Assembly: GCF_005144965.1 (NCBI RefSeq)
Contig: NZ_CP039704.1
Coordinates: 248,001-312,000 of the forward strand
Reading direction: 5' to 3'
Length of the DNA: 64,000 bases
From: Hankyongella ginsenosidimutans
GTDB taxonomy: Bacteria; Pseudomonadota; Alphaproteobacteria; Sphingomonadales; Sphingomonadaceae
Below are positions 10,079 to 22,395 of the stretch, piece after piece. Under the pieces are notes generated by a model. The model was not told where the DNA came from, did not search any database, and saw only the letters and a program-made list of their open reading frames with translations. The position numbers and the translations under genes are program-made. Position 1 is the stretch's first letter, and each line of letters opens with the position of its first letter.

Positions 10079-10427
10079 ATTATAAACCCCAAAATAGAGC
10101 TGCGCAGTGCAAACACGCCTGCGTACGCCGGAATGGCGGTGTGCGACGCTTAGCCGCGCGATGTGACAGATCAGCGTCGTCGATGTGGTTTACAGGCGTC
10201 GTTTTTATATTTTTTAACTAATACTGTACAAAATGCGCAATTATATAATTGTGAATTATATTTAAATTATAATTTCTAACGGCCCGTCGCACAAACTGTG
10301 GCAGATTGTCGCACGTAAATTTTGCGATGAACGGAAGTAGGGTCGAAATATTTTACAGTAAAGAACCAGGCAACCCATGATCAAAACAGCTTATAAGAGT
10401 TATTCGCAAAGCAAATAGGAATAATTC
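10079..10427. other. AT-rich intergenic region with no gene
   Basis: 349 bases between the PEP-CTERM gene and the GST gene, both on the minus strand. About 10200-10280 is strikingly A+T-rich compared with the rest of the window and contains short palindromic AT blocks such as TTATATAATT. I see no ORF or RNA gene. It probably holds the promoter and activator sites of the PEP-CTERM gene. Confidence 0.7.
10204..10231 (-). promoter_or_regulatory. Candidate sigma-70 promoter for the PEP-CTERM gene
   Basis: On the minus strand TTGTAC (10231-10226) and TATAAA (10209-10204) are separated by 16 bases, with an A-rich spacer and AT-rich DNA upstream that could act as an UP element. It implies a leader of about 120 bases. 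Confidence 0.45.
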
Positions 10428-11072
10428 TCAGGAATACTGCGCATGCGGCATGTTGCGGCGCCAGCATTCCAGGAGTTTTGGCTGGGCCTCGGCGCGGTTC
10501 GCAATTGCGAAAAGTTTCGGCGCATGCTCGGCAAACCACGGTCGCCGCGGCCGCCAGCAGGTCAGGCCCGCGACATAGATATCCAGGGCGCTGAACCGGG
10601 TGCCCAGAAACCAGGGCGCGCCGGCCGCCGTTTCCATCATGGCGTAAAGTCGCTGAGCATAGGCGTCGGTCGCGGCGCGAAAGCCCTCCCGTGCCGCCTC
10701 CAGTGCCACGAACCGCGCCGGCTCGTCGCCGTAGGTGAAGGTCGGGTAGATGTTGGCGACGATGAACACCAGCCAGCGCAGGAAGGCGGCGCGCTCCGGC
10801 GCGTCCGGTCCGGGGACTAGGCTGTCGTCGCGCGCAAGGTCGGCAAGGTGGAGCGTCATGGCGGCGCTTTCGGTCATCGCCTGCCCGTCGGCCAGCACCA
10901 GGGTCGGCACCTGCGCCACCGGGTTGACCCGTGCCAGCGCCGCCCGCGCCTCGGCCGAGGCGAACAGGTCGCCAACACTTTCGAACCGGTACGGCAGGCC
11001 ATACCAGTCGAGTTGCGCCTCCACGTACATCGAACCCCAGCCCGGTTCGCCGTACAGCACCATCGCCGCCAT
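10428..11072 (-). CDS. Glutathione S-transferase family protein
   Basis: 214 residues, intact frame. The N-terminal thioredoxin-like domain contains VPTLVLADGQAMTESAAM, with the cis-Pro and the E/S pair that bind the gamma-glutamyl part of glutathione. It is followed by an all-alpha domain. Cytoplasmic; substrate unknown. The start ATG is at 11072 (MAAMVLYGEPG). It follows puuB by 11 bases on the same strand and may be co-transcribed with it. Confidence 0.85.
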   Translation of the reverse strand: MAAMVLYGEPGWGSMYVEAQLDWYGLPYRFESVGDLFASAEARAALARVNPVAQVPTLVLADGQAMTESAAMTLHLADLARDDSLVPGPDAPERAAFLRWLVFIVANIYPTFTYGDEPARFVALEAAREGFRAATDAYAQRLYAMMETAAGAPWFLGTRFSALDIYVAGLTCWRPRRPWFAEHAPKLFAIANRAEAQPKLLECWRRNMPHAQYS

Positions 11073-11083
11073 ATAACCTCCCG

Positions 11084-12330
11084 TTATCCCAGCCGATCCC
11101 GCAATGCGTAATACAGCATGCCCAGCGTATACAGCGGTCCGCGCAGCAGATCACCCCCGGCCAGGAAAGGCCGGCAGCGCCGACAGGCGCTCGTAGACAT
11201 CGCTGTCGCCACGCAGATGATCGGCGATCGCCTTGCCGTAGAAGGGAGCCAGCAGGCAGCCCTGCCCGGAATAGCCGTGTGCGAAATAAAGCGCTCCGCC
11301 GAGCCGGCCGATTTGCGGCAAACGGTTGGGCGTGATCCCGACCAGCCCTGACCAGGCGTAGTCGATCCGCGCTGCCGCCAGCGCCGGGAACACGCGCGCC
11401 ATGTGGGGACGCACGAACGCAGCCACATCGCGGCGCGGCGTATGCGTGTAGGTTTCCCCGCCGGAAAACAGCAGCCGGTTGTCAGCGGACAGCCGGTAAT
11501 AATCCAGCGCGAACCGGCTGTCGGCGACCGCCGCTCGACCCGGCAGCAACGCCGCCGCCTGCTCGTCCGGCAAAGGCTCGGTGGCGATGCAGTAGCTGGC
11601 GACCGGCATGATCGCGCGTGCGAGGTGCGGCGACAGGCCGCCGATCAGCGCGTCGCACGCCACGATGCCGGCTGCGGCGCGCACGCTGCCGGTCGCCGCG
11701 CGGACGGTCACGCCATTCCGGCCCTGCTCAATCGCCACCACCCGGCTGCCCTCATGAAGGCGCGCGCCGGCTGCCTGCGCGCGGCGCGCCAGACCGCGCA
11801 GAAACTTCAGCGGGTGGAAATGCCCGCCCAGCCGATCATAGAGGCCGCCAGCATACCCGCCGCCGGTCACATGGCGCGCCAGGGCCGCCCGCTCCACGAC
11901 GTCCAGATGATCGAAGCCCAGGGTCTCCCGGATGAAGGCGGCCTCCGCCCGCGCAAGCGCGAAATGCCGATCGCTCACGCAGGCATGGAGATGCCCAGGC
12001 GTCAGATCGCAATCCTCGGCCAGCGCCCAGACCAGATCGCGCGCGTCCAGCCCCAGCCGGTACAGGGCCTGCGTGCGCGCCAGCCCCAGTCGCGCGCAGC
12101 CTGCTCCCAGTCGAGCCGGAGGCCGGGAATCAGTTGCCCGCCATTGCGTCCCGACGCCCCGGCGCCGACCGTCTCTGCCTCCAGCACAACGACATCCGCG
12201 CCGGCCCGCGCCAGATGGTAGGCCGCAGAGATGCCGGTCAGCCCGCCGCCGATCACGACGGCATCGGCCACAGTCTCGCCCTGCAACGGCGGGCTGTTTA
12301 GCCCCTCCCCTGCAGTCGAGATATAGTACA

Positions 12331-12331
<1 letters not shown>
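11084..12331 (-). CDS. puuB: Gamma-glutamylputrescine oxidoreductase-like FAD enzyme (frameshifted)
   Basis: DAO-family flavoenzyme expected to oxidise gamma-glutamylputrescine to the aldehyde, between PuuA and PuuD. The start MYYISTAGEG is typical of this family. The FAD dinucleotide motif VVIGGGLTGISAAYHLA follows at about residue 25, and SGRNGGQLIPGLR covers the flavin-binding region. GLVGITPNRLPQIG and FAHGYSGQG lie near the C-terminus. Frame changes near 12065 and 11160 need repair; about 415 residues. The start ATG overlaps the dnaE stop (TGATG). PuuB function is supported by the puuA and puuD genes in the window, but other amine oxidases of this family are possible. Confidence 0.8.
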
Positions 12332-15754
<3,423 letters not shown>

Positions 15755-15903
15755 GGCGCGAGAATGCGGCCTGCCTGCATCCAGAGCAACGGACGTGTGC
15801 GGCTTATCCACAACATATGGCACAGCGTGCGGTTTGACGAGCCGCCTCAGCCAGTCTTCCCCTGGGCGGCCAATAGATGACCGAAGACCTCGACATCCTC
15901 AGC

Positions 15904-16481
15904 TCAGGAAATCGGCAATAATGTTGCCTGTATCGTGACCGCGACCCTGCGTCCTACCAGCAGCGGCATGGCGGTCATGCCGAAATCGCGCCGGTTTATG
16001 GTGGCGACCGCCGTCAGCGCCAGCGGCGTATCGACCGGCTGCTGCAGCGGCGCCTGCGCGAAGGTAACATGCAAGGTCGCGGGCTTCGTCACGCCGCGGA
16101 TCGTCATCTCACCGTCAAGCTCTCCCGCCAGCGCGGATTGCACTCTGAAGCGATGGCCGATGAAGCGCAGCGTTGGGAAATGCTCGGCATCGAAAAACAT
16201 CGGCCCGCGAACCTGCGCCTGCGTAAACCTGTCCGACGCCGTAACCGCGCGCGTATCGAGGTTGATTTCCAGGCGCACCCCTTCCGGATCCCGGGTCGAG
16301 ACCATCACCTTGCCCTGCATTTTCGGGAACCGGATGGTCCTGCCGGCGAACCGAGGACGGGAACTTGCGCCGTGACGCTGCTGGTTGCTTCATCGATCCT
16401 GTATGCGCGCGCTTCGATGTCGACGGGCAGCGCAGAATCTGCGGCGAGCCAGAGCGCCACACCCGCAAGGAACCACTGCAT
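15904..16481 (-). CDS. Periplasmic YceI-like lipid-binding protein (frameshifted)
   Basis: YceI-family lipocalin-like protein. The start ATG at 16481 opens a signal peptide (MQWFLAGVALWLAADS). After a frame change near 16350 the body contains FFDAEHFPTLRF and GEMTIRGVTKPATLHV, typical of YceI. About 192 residues. The family binds isoprenoid or other amphiphilic molecules in the periplasm; its role here is unknown. The 149-base gap to dnaE shows no gene. Confidence 0.82.
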
Positions 16482-16569
16482 GCGTTAAAGCCCCGATCAA
16501 CCTCTAGTAATGATTAGATGGTGCATCGCGGGCGTGCGTACACTCCCTCGGGCGTATCAGGTGAACGCT

Positions 16570-17243
16570 CTACCCAAAACGCCCTTCGTGGAGCGTAACC
16601 ACCCGGTCCATGCGGCGGGCCAGTTCGCGGTTATGGGTTGCAACGAGGGCTGCGCTGTTCTGCTGGCGCACCAGGCGCATGAATTCGGCGAGCACGATGT
16701 CGGCCGTCGCCTCGTCCAGATTACCGGTCGGCTCATCCGCCAGCACCAGCGCCGGTGCGTTGGCCAGTGCGCGCGCCACCGCCACCCGCTGCTGCTCGCC
16801 GCCGGACAATTGCGCCGGGCGATGTTCCAGCCGCTCGGCCAGCCCGAGATCGCCCAGGAGGGACGCCGCTCTTGTGTGCGCGTCAGCCGGCGTGCGGCCC
16901 GCGATCAACTGCGGCATCATCACATTCTCGATTGCCGTGAAGTCGGGCAGCAGATGGTGGAACTGGTAGACGAAGCCAAGCTTGTCGCGGCGCAGGGTCG
17001 TGCGCTGGTCTGCGCTCATGGTCTGCGCCTCGACCCCTGGATGCGGATCGAGCCGCGCCAGCCGCCTTCCAGCAAGCCGACCGCCTGCAGCAAGGTCGAT
17101 TTGCCGGCACCCGACACACCGACCAGCGCCACGATCTCGCCGGGCGCGATCGTCAGGTCGACGCCACGCAGCACATGGATGGTGACGCCGCCCTGTACGA
17201 AGTCGCGGGTCAACCCTTCGATGGCGAGCACCGGTTCACTCAT
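16570..17243 (-). CDS. lolD: Lipoprotein-releasing ABC transporter ATPase (frameshifted)
   Basis: ATPase of the LolCDE complex that extracts lipoproteins from the inner membrane. Walker [10 protein letters not shown], then [15 protein letters not shown], signature [10 protein letters not shown] and Walker [10 protein letters not shown]. The YQFHHLL segment is typical of LolD. One frameshift near 17030. The start ATG at 17243 overlaps the end of lolC by 8 bases. About 224 residues. Confidence 0.92.
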
Positions 17244-18482
17244 AGCGCAACACCTGCACAGGGTCCGTGTTCGCCGCCTTCCAGGAGGGATAGAGCGTGG
17301 CGATCAGGCTCATCACGAAAGCGACTGCGCAGACGCCGGCGATCTGCCACGGATCGACCAGCGACGGCATCTCGGACAGGAAGCGCACTTCCGGATTCCA
17401 CAGGTCGATGCCGAACAGGGCGCCAACCCCGATCACGATCTCCTGCCGGAAGTGCAGCAGCGTGAAGCCGAGCGCCAGCCCGACCAGGATGCCGACCACG
17501 CCGATCACCAGCCCGGCCAGGATGAACACCCGCATCATGGCAGCGCGGCTTGCGCCCATGGTGCGCAGAATGGCGATGTCGCGGGTCTTGGCGCGCACCA
17601 GCATGATGAGGCTGGAGACGATGTTGAACGCGGCGACCACGATGATGATGGTCAATATCCAGAACATCACCACCCGCTCCACCTCCAGCGCCTCGAACAG
17701 GGCGCGGTTGAGCGCGCGCCAGTCGACGATCACGCCGTGCCGGCTCACCTCGGCCTGCAGCGGCGCGACCCGCTCGCCGACCTTGTCCGGCTTGTCGGTG
17801 ACGATCTCGATCGCACCGACCGCATCGCCAAGCTGGAAATAGCGCTGGGCCGAGGCCAGCGGCATCATCACGAACGCCTGGTCATACTGGTAGACCCCGA
17901 CCTCGAAGATCGCCACGACGCGAAAGCTCGCAATGCGCGGCGTCACGCCGAACGGCGTCACCCGGCCCTCCGGCGCGATCAGCGACACGCTGTCGCCCAC
18001 GCGCGCCAGCAGCAGGTTGGCGAGCTGCGACCCGAGCGCGATCACCGGTTCGCCGTCCCTGAAAGCGTCGAAGCTGCCCGCTTTGACGTTGCGCGCGAAA
18101 ATGCTGTCTGCGCGGATGTCCTCCGGCCGCACGCCGCGCACCGTTATGCCGGCGGCGCGCCCCGGCGCGAGGCCATGAGCTGCTGCTCGATGATCGGCGT
18201 CGCACGGATGACGCCGGGCAGCTGGCGCGCATCCTCGAGGATCGGCCGCCAGACGTCCAGCCGGCCGTCATAGCCCTGCACCAGGGCATGCCCGTTGACG
18301 CCGAGAATGCGGTCCAGCAGGTCGGCGCGAAACCCGTTCATCACCGACATCACCGCGACCAGCGCCGCGACACCGAGCGCGATCCCCATCAGCGAGATGA
18401 TGGAGACGATGAAGATGAAACTTTCGCCCTTCACCGGGCGCAGGTAACGCGTGGCGATCAGGCGTTCGTAGCGTGCGATCAT
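17236..18482 (-). CDS. lolC: Lipoprotein-releasing ABC transporter permease (frameshifted)
   Basis: LolC/LolE-family inner-membrane permease. The N-terminal helix region [20 protein letters not shown] is followed by the family motif VMSVMNGFR, a large periplasmic domain, then three C-terminal helices ending in DPVQVLRYE. One frameshift near 18140. About 415 residues. The start ATG at 18482 overlaps the proS stop (ATGA) and the end overlaps lolD, so proS, lolC and lolD form one tightly coupled operon, an order common in alphaproteobacteria. Confidence 0.92.
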
Positions 18483-19798
18483 GCGGTCAGCAGCTTGAGC
18501 GCGGCGTCGAGGACAGTTCCTGCTTGTCGCCGGTGGCGCGCCGCTTGACCTCGACCACCCCGGCGGCAATGCCCTTGGGGCCGATGGTCACCTGCCAGGG
18601 CAGCCCGATCAGGTCCATGGCCGCGAACTTGGCGCCACCGCGCTCGTCGCGGTCGTCGTAGTAGGTGTCGAGCCCGGCCGCCTGCAGCTTCGCATAAAGA
18701 TCGTCGGCCACCGACGCGCAGGCCGCATCGTCGACCCGCAGATTGATCAGCCCCACCTGGAACGGTGCCACCGCATCCGGCCAGACGATGCCGTTGGCGT
18801 CATGGCTTGCCTCGATGATCGCGGCGGCCAGGCGCGATACCCCGACGCCGTAGGAGCCCATGTGCGGGATGATCGTGGTGCCGTCCGGCCCCTGCACCCG
18901 CAGGTTCATGGGCTCAGGTATTTGGTGCCAAAGTAGAAGATGTGCCCAACCTCGATGCCACGTCCGGTCAACACCGCTTCGCCCAGCTCCGCCTCGCGTG
19001 GCAGATCGCGTTTTCGTCGGTTGCGGCATAGTCGGTGATCAGTCCTTTGATCCAGGCGTCGAGCGCACCGGCATCGTCGGGATCGAAGCTGAGGTCGCGG
19101 TAGCCGCGCGGCTGGTCCCAGTTCCTGTGGAAGAACACCTCTGACTCGCCCGTCGGCGCCATGACGATGAACTCGTGGGACAGGTCGCCGCCGATCGGCC
19201 CGGTGTCGGCCTGCATGGGGATCGCTTTCAACCCCAGGCGCTCGAAGGTGCGCAGATAGGCCAGGAACATCCTGTTGTAGCTGTGGCGTGCGCCGGCCTG
19301 GTCGAGATCGAAGGAATAGGCGTCCTTCATCAGGAATTCGCGCCCGCGCATCAGGCCAAAGCGCGGCCGGACCTCGTCACGGAACTTCCACTGGATGTGA
19401 TAGAGGTTGCGCGGCAGGTCGCGATAGCTGGCGACGTTGTCGCGGAAGATGCTGGTGATCATCTCCTCGTTGGTCGGCCCGTAGAGCATCTCGCGGTCGT
19501 GCCGATCCCTGAAGCGCAGCATCTCCGGCCCGTAGGCGTCGTAGCGGCCGGACTCGCGCCACAGATCGGCCGACTGCACCGTCGGCATCAGCACTTCCAG
19601 CGCGCCGGCGCGGTTCTGCTCCTCGCGCACGATGCGCTCGATATTCTTGAGCACACGCAGCCCGAGCGGCAGCCAGGCATAGATGCCGGCGGCCTGCTGG
19701 CGGATCATGCCGGCGCGCAGCATCAGCGTATGGCTGACGATCTGCGCCTCGGTCGGGTTTTCCTTGATCAGTGGCAGGAAGAAGCGGGAAGCGCGCAT
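18479..19798 (-). CDS. proS: Prolyl-tRNA synthetase, short alphaproteobacterial type (frameshifted)
   Basis: Charges tRNA-Pro. Class II aminoacyl-tRNA synthetase motifs are visible: [25 protein letters not shown] (motif 2 region), [17 protein letters not shown], and [13 protein letters not shown] (motif 3). About 440 residues, matching the short type that lacks the editing insertion. Frame changes lie near 19010, 18925 and 18530. Adding a C at the last one restores the C-terminus [12 protein letters not shown] and the ATGA overlap with lolC. The start ATG is at 19798. Confidence 0.95.
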
Positions 19799-19836
19799 GA
19801 AGCCCCTGGAACGGTTGTGGATCGTCCCAAGCTCTT

Positions 19837-19895
19837 AGACCCTTCCCGTTTTGATTGAATCACTTTTGTGAGGCAGTCAGAAACGGGAAGGGTCT
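19837..19895. repeat. Intergenic palindrome, 15-bp arms
   Basis: Perfect 15-bp inverted repeat (AGACCCTTCCCGTTT at 19837-19851 and its complement at 19881-19895) with a 29-base loop, upstream of proS. There is no T-tract on either side. Probably a dispersed palindromic repeat rather than a terminator. Confidence 0.7.
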
Positions 19896-19907
19896 ACGCA
19901 AAGTGTG

Positions 19908-19973
19908 AGCCTTTCTTAGCGCTTTCGCTTGAGCCACTTTAACACAAGTACCTAAATCTCAGTCGGAAAGGCT
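19908..19973. repeat. Second intergenic palindrome, 9-bp outer arms
   Basis: GAGCCTTTC at 19908-19916 pairs with GAAAGGCTC at 19965-19973; the spacer is 48 bases and contains a smaller GCGCTTTCGC fold. It starts 12 bases after the first palindrome, and its outer arms share the layout GA(G/C)CCTT(T/C)CC with it, so both may belong to one repeat family. Confidence 0.5.
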
Positions 19974-20389
19974 CTAGCGGCGGCGCGGGGCCGGTGTCGA
20001 GACTTCCGGTTTGCAGGGTGCGATAATCGCCGGCTTGTCGCCGATCACCGGGCTCTCGATCGTGACGGCGCCATCCGACTTGACGGTGAGATTGGCGACC
20101 GGCGCCCGGCCGAGCAGACGTCCATCCCGTACGACATCCGGGTCAACGGTATCGCCAGGTCGAATGGCTGAGTCGAAAGACTCGTCGAATCTGCGGAAAC
20201 ATCCGCCGAAGGCCGGTGCGCGACGTCGTCGGACGGCCGGTGCTGCACATCGGCGCAGCTCTGCGCCTGTGCGCAAACCCATGGTATCGGGAACATCAGC
20301 AGGGCCGATACCAGCAGTTGTTGCAGCCTGGTCACAGGGCTTGTCCTACCGTCATGCTGCGCAGCATTTTCATCGATCCATCGTTGCAT
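19974..20389 (-). CDS. Small secreted protein of unknown function (frameshifted)
   Basis: A signal-peptide-like segment (LLVSALLMFPIPWVCAQA) is followed by a Ser/Asp-rich stretch. After a frame change near 20180 comes a small domain with GDTVDPDVVRDGRLLG and ending STPAPRRR. About 138 residues. I recognise no family. Export to the periplasm is inferred from the leader. The start at 20389 could instead be an internal codon nearer the hydrophobic segment. Confidence 0.45.
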
Positions 20390-20399
20390 CTGTTACCTT

Positions 20400-20532
20400 A
20401 GGCGCTAGACGTTTCAACACGCTCGCAAGGGTCAAGGTTACGGGGAGAATCGGCTTAAGGCTGAACATCCTAGCCCTAAAATAGAAAACAATGGGCTAAC
20501 TGACGTGGGTCCGGCTTTGCCGGGCCCTTTTT
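20400..20532 (+). ncRNA. Candidate small RNA ending at an orphan terminator
   Basis: A strong plus-strand terminator (20507-20532) has no plus-strand gene upstream: the gene to its left is on the minus strand, and 20400-20506 has no convincing ORF. A short transcript of about 100 bases is the simplest explanation. No known RNA family is recognised and I see no clear promoter. Confidence 0.3.
20507..20532 (+). terminator. Rho-independent terminator
   Basis: GGGTCCGGC pairs with GCCGGGCCC (one G-T pair) around a 3-base loop and is followed by TTTTT on the plus strand. On the minus strand no T-run follows, so the direction is plus. Confidence 0.8.
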
Positions 20533-20637
20533 CTATCGGCGGCCATCGCGCCGCCGCTGAAACCGGCGCATGGCGTTTGGTGGAATTCCTCAAGGCCAGT
20601 CGGCGCGTATCGCACAGGCCAGCGGCAGAGGGGCGGC

Positions 20638-21392
20638 ATGAAGGTTCTCTTCCTTGACGAGTCAGGCGACCACAACCTGTCGGTGATCGATCCGCTTTAC
20701 CCAGTGTTCGTGCTGGGTGGCGTCATCATGGATTATGACTATGCCTGCAACGAGGTCGCGGCGGCGCTGGATCAATTCAAGATGAAGATGTTCGGCACCA
20801 AAGACATTGTGCTGCACACCGCCGATATTGCCCGCAACCGGGCCGGATTTGAGCGGCTGAAAGACAAGGGCTTCCGCGAAGCGTTCTATGTGGAGATGAA
20901 CGCTATCATGGCGGGACTTAATTATCAGGTGGTCGCCTGCGTCATACACAAGGACGTTCATTTGCAGCGCTATGGCTTGGCCGCTGTCGACCCCTACATG
21001 CTCAGCCTCGATATTCTGGTCGAACGCTTCTGCCTTGATGTCGGCCCGGTGACGAACGGTGGCGTTATTGTGGCCGAAACGCGGGGCAGTACTTTGGATC
21101 GGGGTATTGAACTCGCGTGGTTAAACCTGAAAATTCAGGGTACCCGGTTTATGCAGGCCACAAACATCGAGCGGCGCGTGAGGGGTCTGCATCTGCGGGA
21201 TAAAAGAGAATATCGCCGGGCTACAACTCGCCGATCTGGTCGTGTCACCCATCGGGCCATGTGCTTGGCAAGCCCGGAAAACAGGACTGGGACATTGTCG
21301 AAAGCAAGCTGCGGCGCAGTACAAGCGGCAGAACTGACGGCTTTGGATTGGTTGTCCTACCCAAAGGAAGGGCCAGCCCCGCTACGCAGTGA
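20638..21392 (+). CDS. DUF3800 domain protein (frameshifted)
   Basis: It starts MKVLFLDESGDHNL, the DUF3800 signature with acidic residues that may bind metal in an RNase H-like fold. The start ATG at 20638 follows GGGGCGGC. The C-terminus needs frame repairs near 21205 and 21255, which restore ENIAGLQLADLVVSPIG and QDWDIVESKLRRS, typical of this family. About 251 residues. The function is not established; such genes are often found with mobile or defence genes. It stands alone on the plus strand among minus-strand housekeeping genes. Confidence 0.78.
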
Positions 21393-21450
21393 CTAGCCCA
21401 TGAGCATCTATGTACATGACTCCTGGAAAAGTCAAGGAATGTGCCGAAAA

Positions 21451-21565
21451 GATAGTGTCTCAGTTAGAAAGAGCGCTCGTGGCGAGCTTGGAGAGAACCA
21501 TGAGCCGCTCAGCCCTTCTGTCCAAGCTCAGGGTAAGCGGGAAGGTTTCGAACTGAGGCACTATC
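21451..21565. repeat. 115-base imperfect palindrome
   Basis: GATAGTGTCTCAGTT (21451-21465) matches the complement of 21551-21565 at 14 of 15 positions. Inside lies a degenerate copy of the CCCTGAGCTTG(T)CGAAGGG type repeat common in alphaproteobacterial intergenic DNA. There is no convincing gene. Confidence 0.5.
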
Positions 21566-21591
21566 ATCGAAAATCGGAACATTGATCCTGT

Positions 21592-21877
21592 CTATTGCAC
21601 CGGCGGCAGCACATACTCCCGGAACGGCCCGGGCATGTTCGCGAGCGTCAGCCAGCCGAAATGCTCGTTCGCCCAGTAGAGCGCGAAGAAGCCAAGGCTG
21701 ATCAAGGTCGTCCACAGCAGCTTCTTTTCAGCATGGGTGCGGCTGGCGCGCTGTCCGCCTGTCCGGGACCAGATCGGTCCCTGCCTCCGCCGCCGTGCGC
21801 ACACCCCAGGGCAGCACGGTAAACAGCACCGTCCACCAGATGATGAGATAGATGGCGAGACCGCTGATCAGGCTCAT
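21592..21877 (-). CDS. DUF1467 family membrane protein (frameshifted)
   Basis: Small inner-membrane protein of about 95 residues found next to proS or rnj in many alphaproteobacteria. The first helix region MSLISGLAIYLIIWWTVLF and the motif LPWGVRT are clear. A frame change near 21745 leads to RTHAEKKLLWTTLISLGF and the second helix. The start ATG at 21877 overlaps the stop of the upstream lipoprotein gene (TGATG) once a G is added there. Function unknown. Confidence 0.8.
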
Positions 21878-22385
21878 CAGTTGGTTTTGCTCCCGCCATC
21901 ACCGTGATCTGGGTCTCGCCCTTGTCGCCGGGCTGGATCATCACCTGCATGCCGTCATGCTCGTCGCCGGCGCTGATCATGCGGGACTCATCCGTGGTGA
22001 TCTCCGCGGTGACCTTCATGCCGCGGTCCGCGATCACCTTCTTGTAGTGGGCGACCACTTTGTCCGCACTGTCGCTGGAGGTCATGACCACCATGCCGCC
22101 CGCGCCGCCCTCGCTGACACCCTTCATGGTGCTGACCACTTTGGCCCCGGGATAAACTGGCGCGACGTCTTTGGCTGCCGATGCGGCTGCATCGCCGGAG
22201 GAGAAGGTGGCAGCACCTTTCTCGGAGGTGAAGGTCACCGTGTCCTTGTCCTGGCTGACCTCGCCCTTGACCGTCTGGTCTTCGCCCTCGGACGACTTGA
22301 CCGTGAAGGTTACGTCCTCGGTCTTCTTGCTCTCCCCGCAGGACGCCAGCGCCAGGCCGGCCACAACAAGCACCATGATCCGCAT
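21877..22385 (-). CDS. Putative lipoprotein of unknown function (frameshifted at the 3' end)
   Basis: The signal peptide MRIMVLVVAGLALASC has a lipobox (LASC, Cys about residue 15), so a lipid-anchored envelope protein is likely. The body is rich in Lys, Asp, Ser and Thr and contains SADKVVAHYKKVIADRGMKV, a segment seen in many hypothetical lipoproteins. Adding a G near 21895 gives the end MAGSKTN and a TGATG overlap with DUF1467. About 169 residues. It lies between rnj and DUF1467 on the same strand. Confidence 0.65.
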
Positions 22386-22395
22386 AAGTCCCTCC

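Noticed and set aside
16510..18273. Plus-strand open frame of 587 codons
   Set aside because: Antisense to lolD and lolC, low-complexity His/Arg/Gln content, no start signal or motif.
19837..19895. Bidirectional terminator
   Set aside because: The stem is strong but has a 29-base loop and no T-run on either strand.
21400..21585. Plus-strand ORF of 61 residues after DUF3800
   Set aside because: It runs through the palindromic repeat at 21451-21565 and shows no protein-like features or ribosome-binding site.
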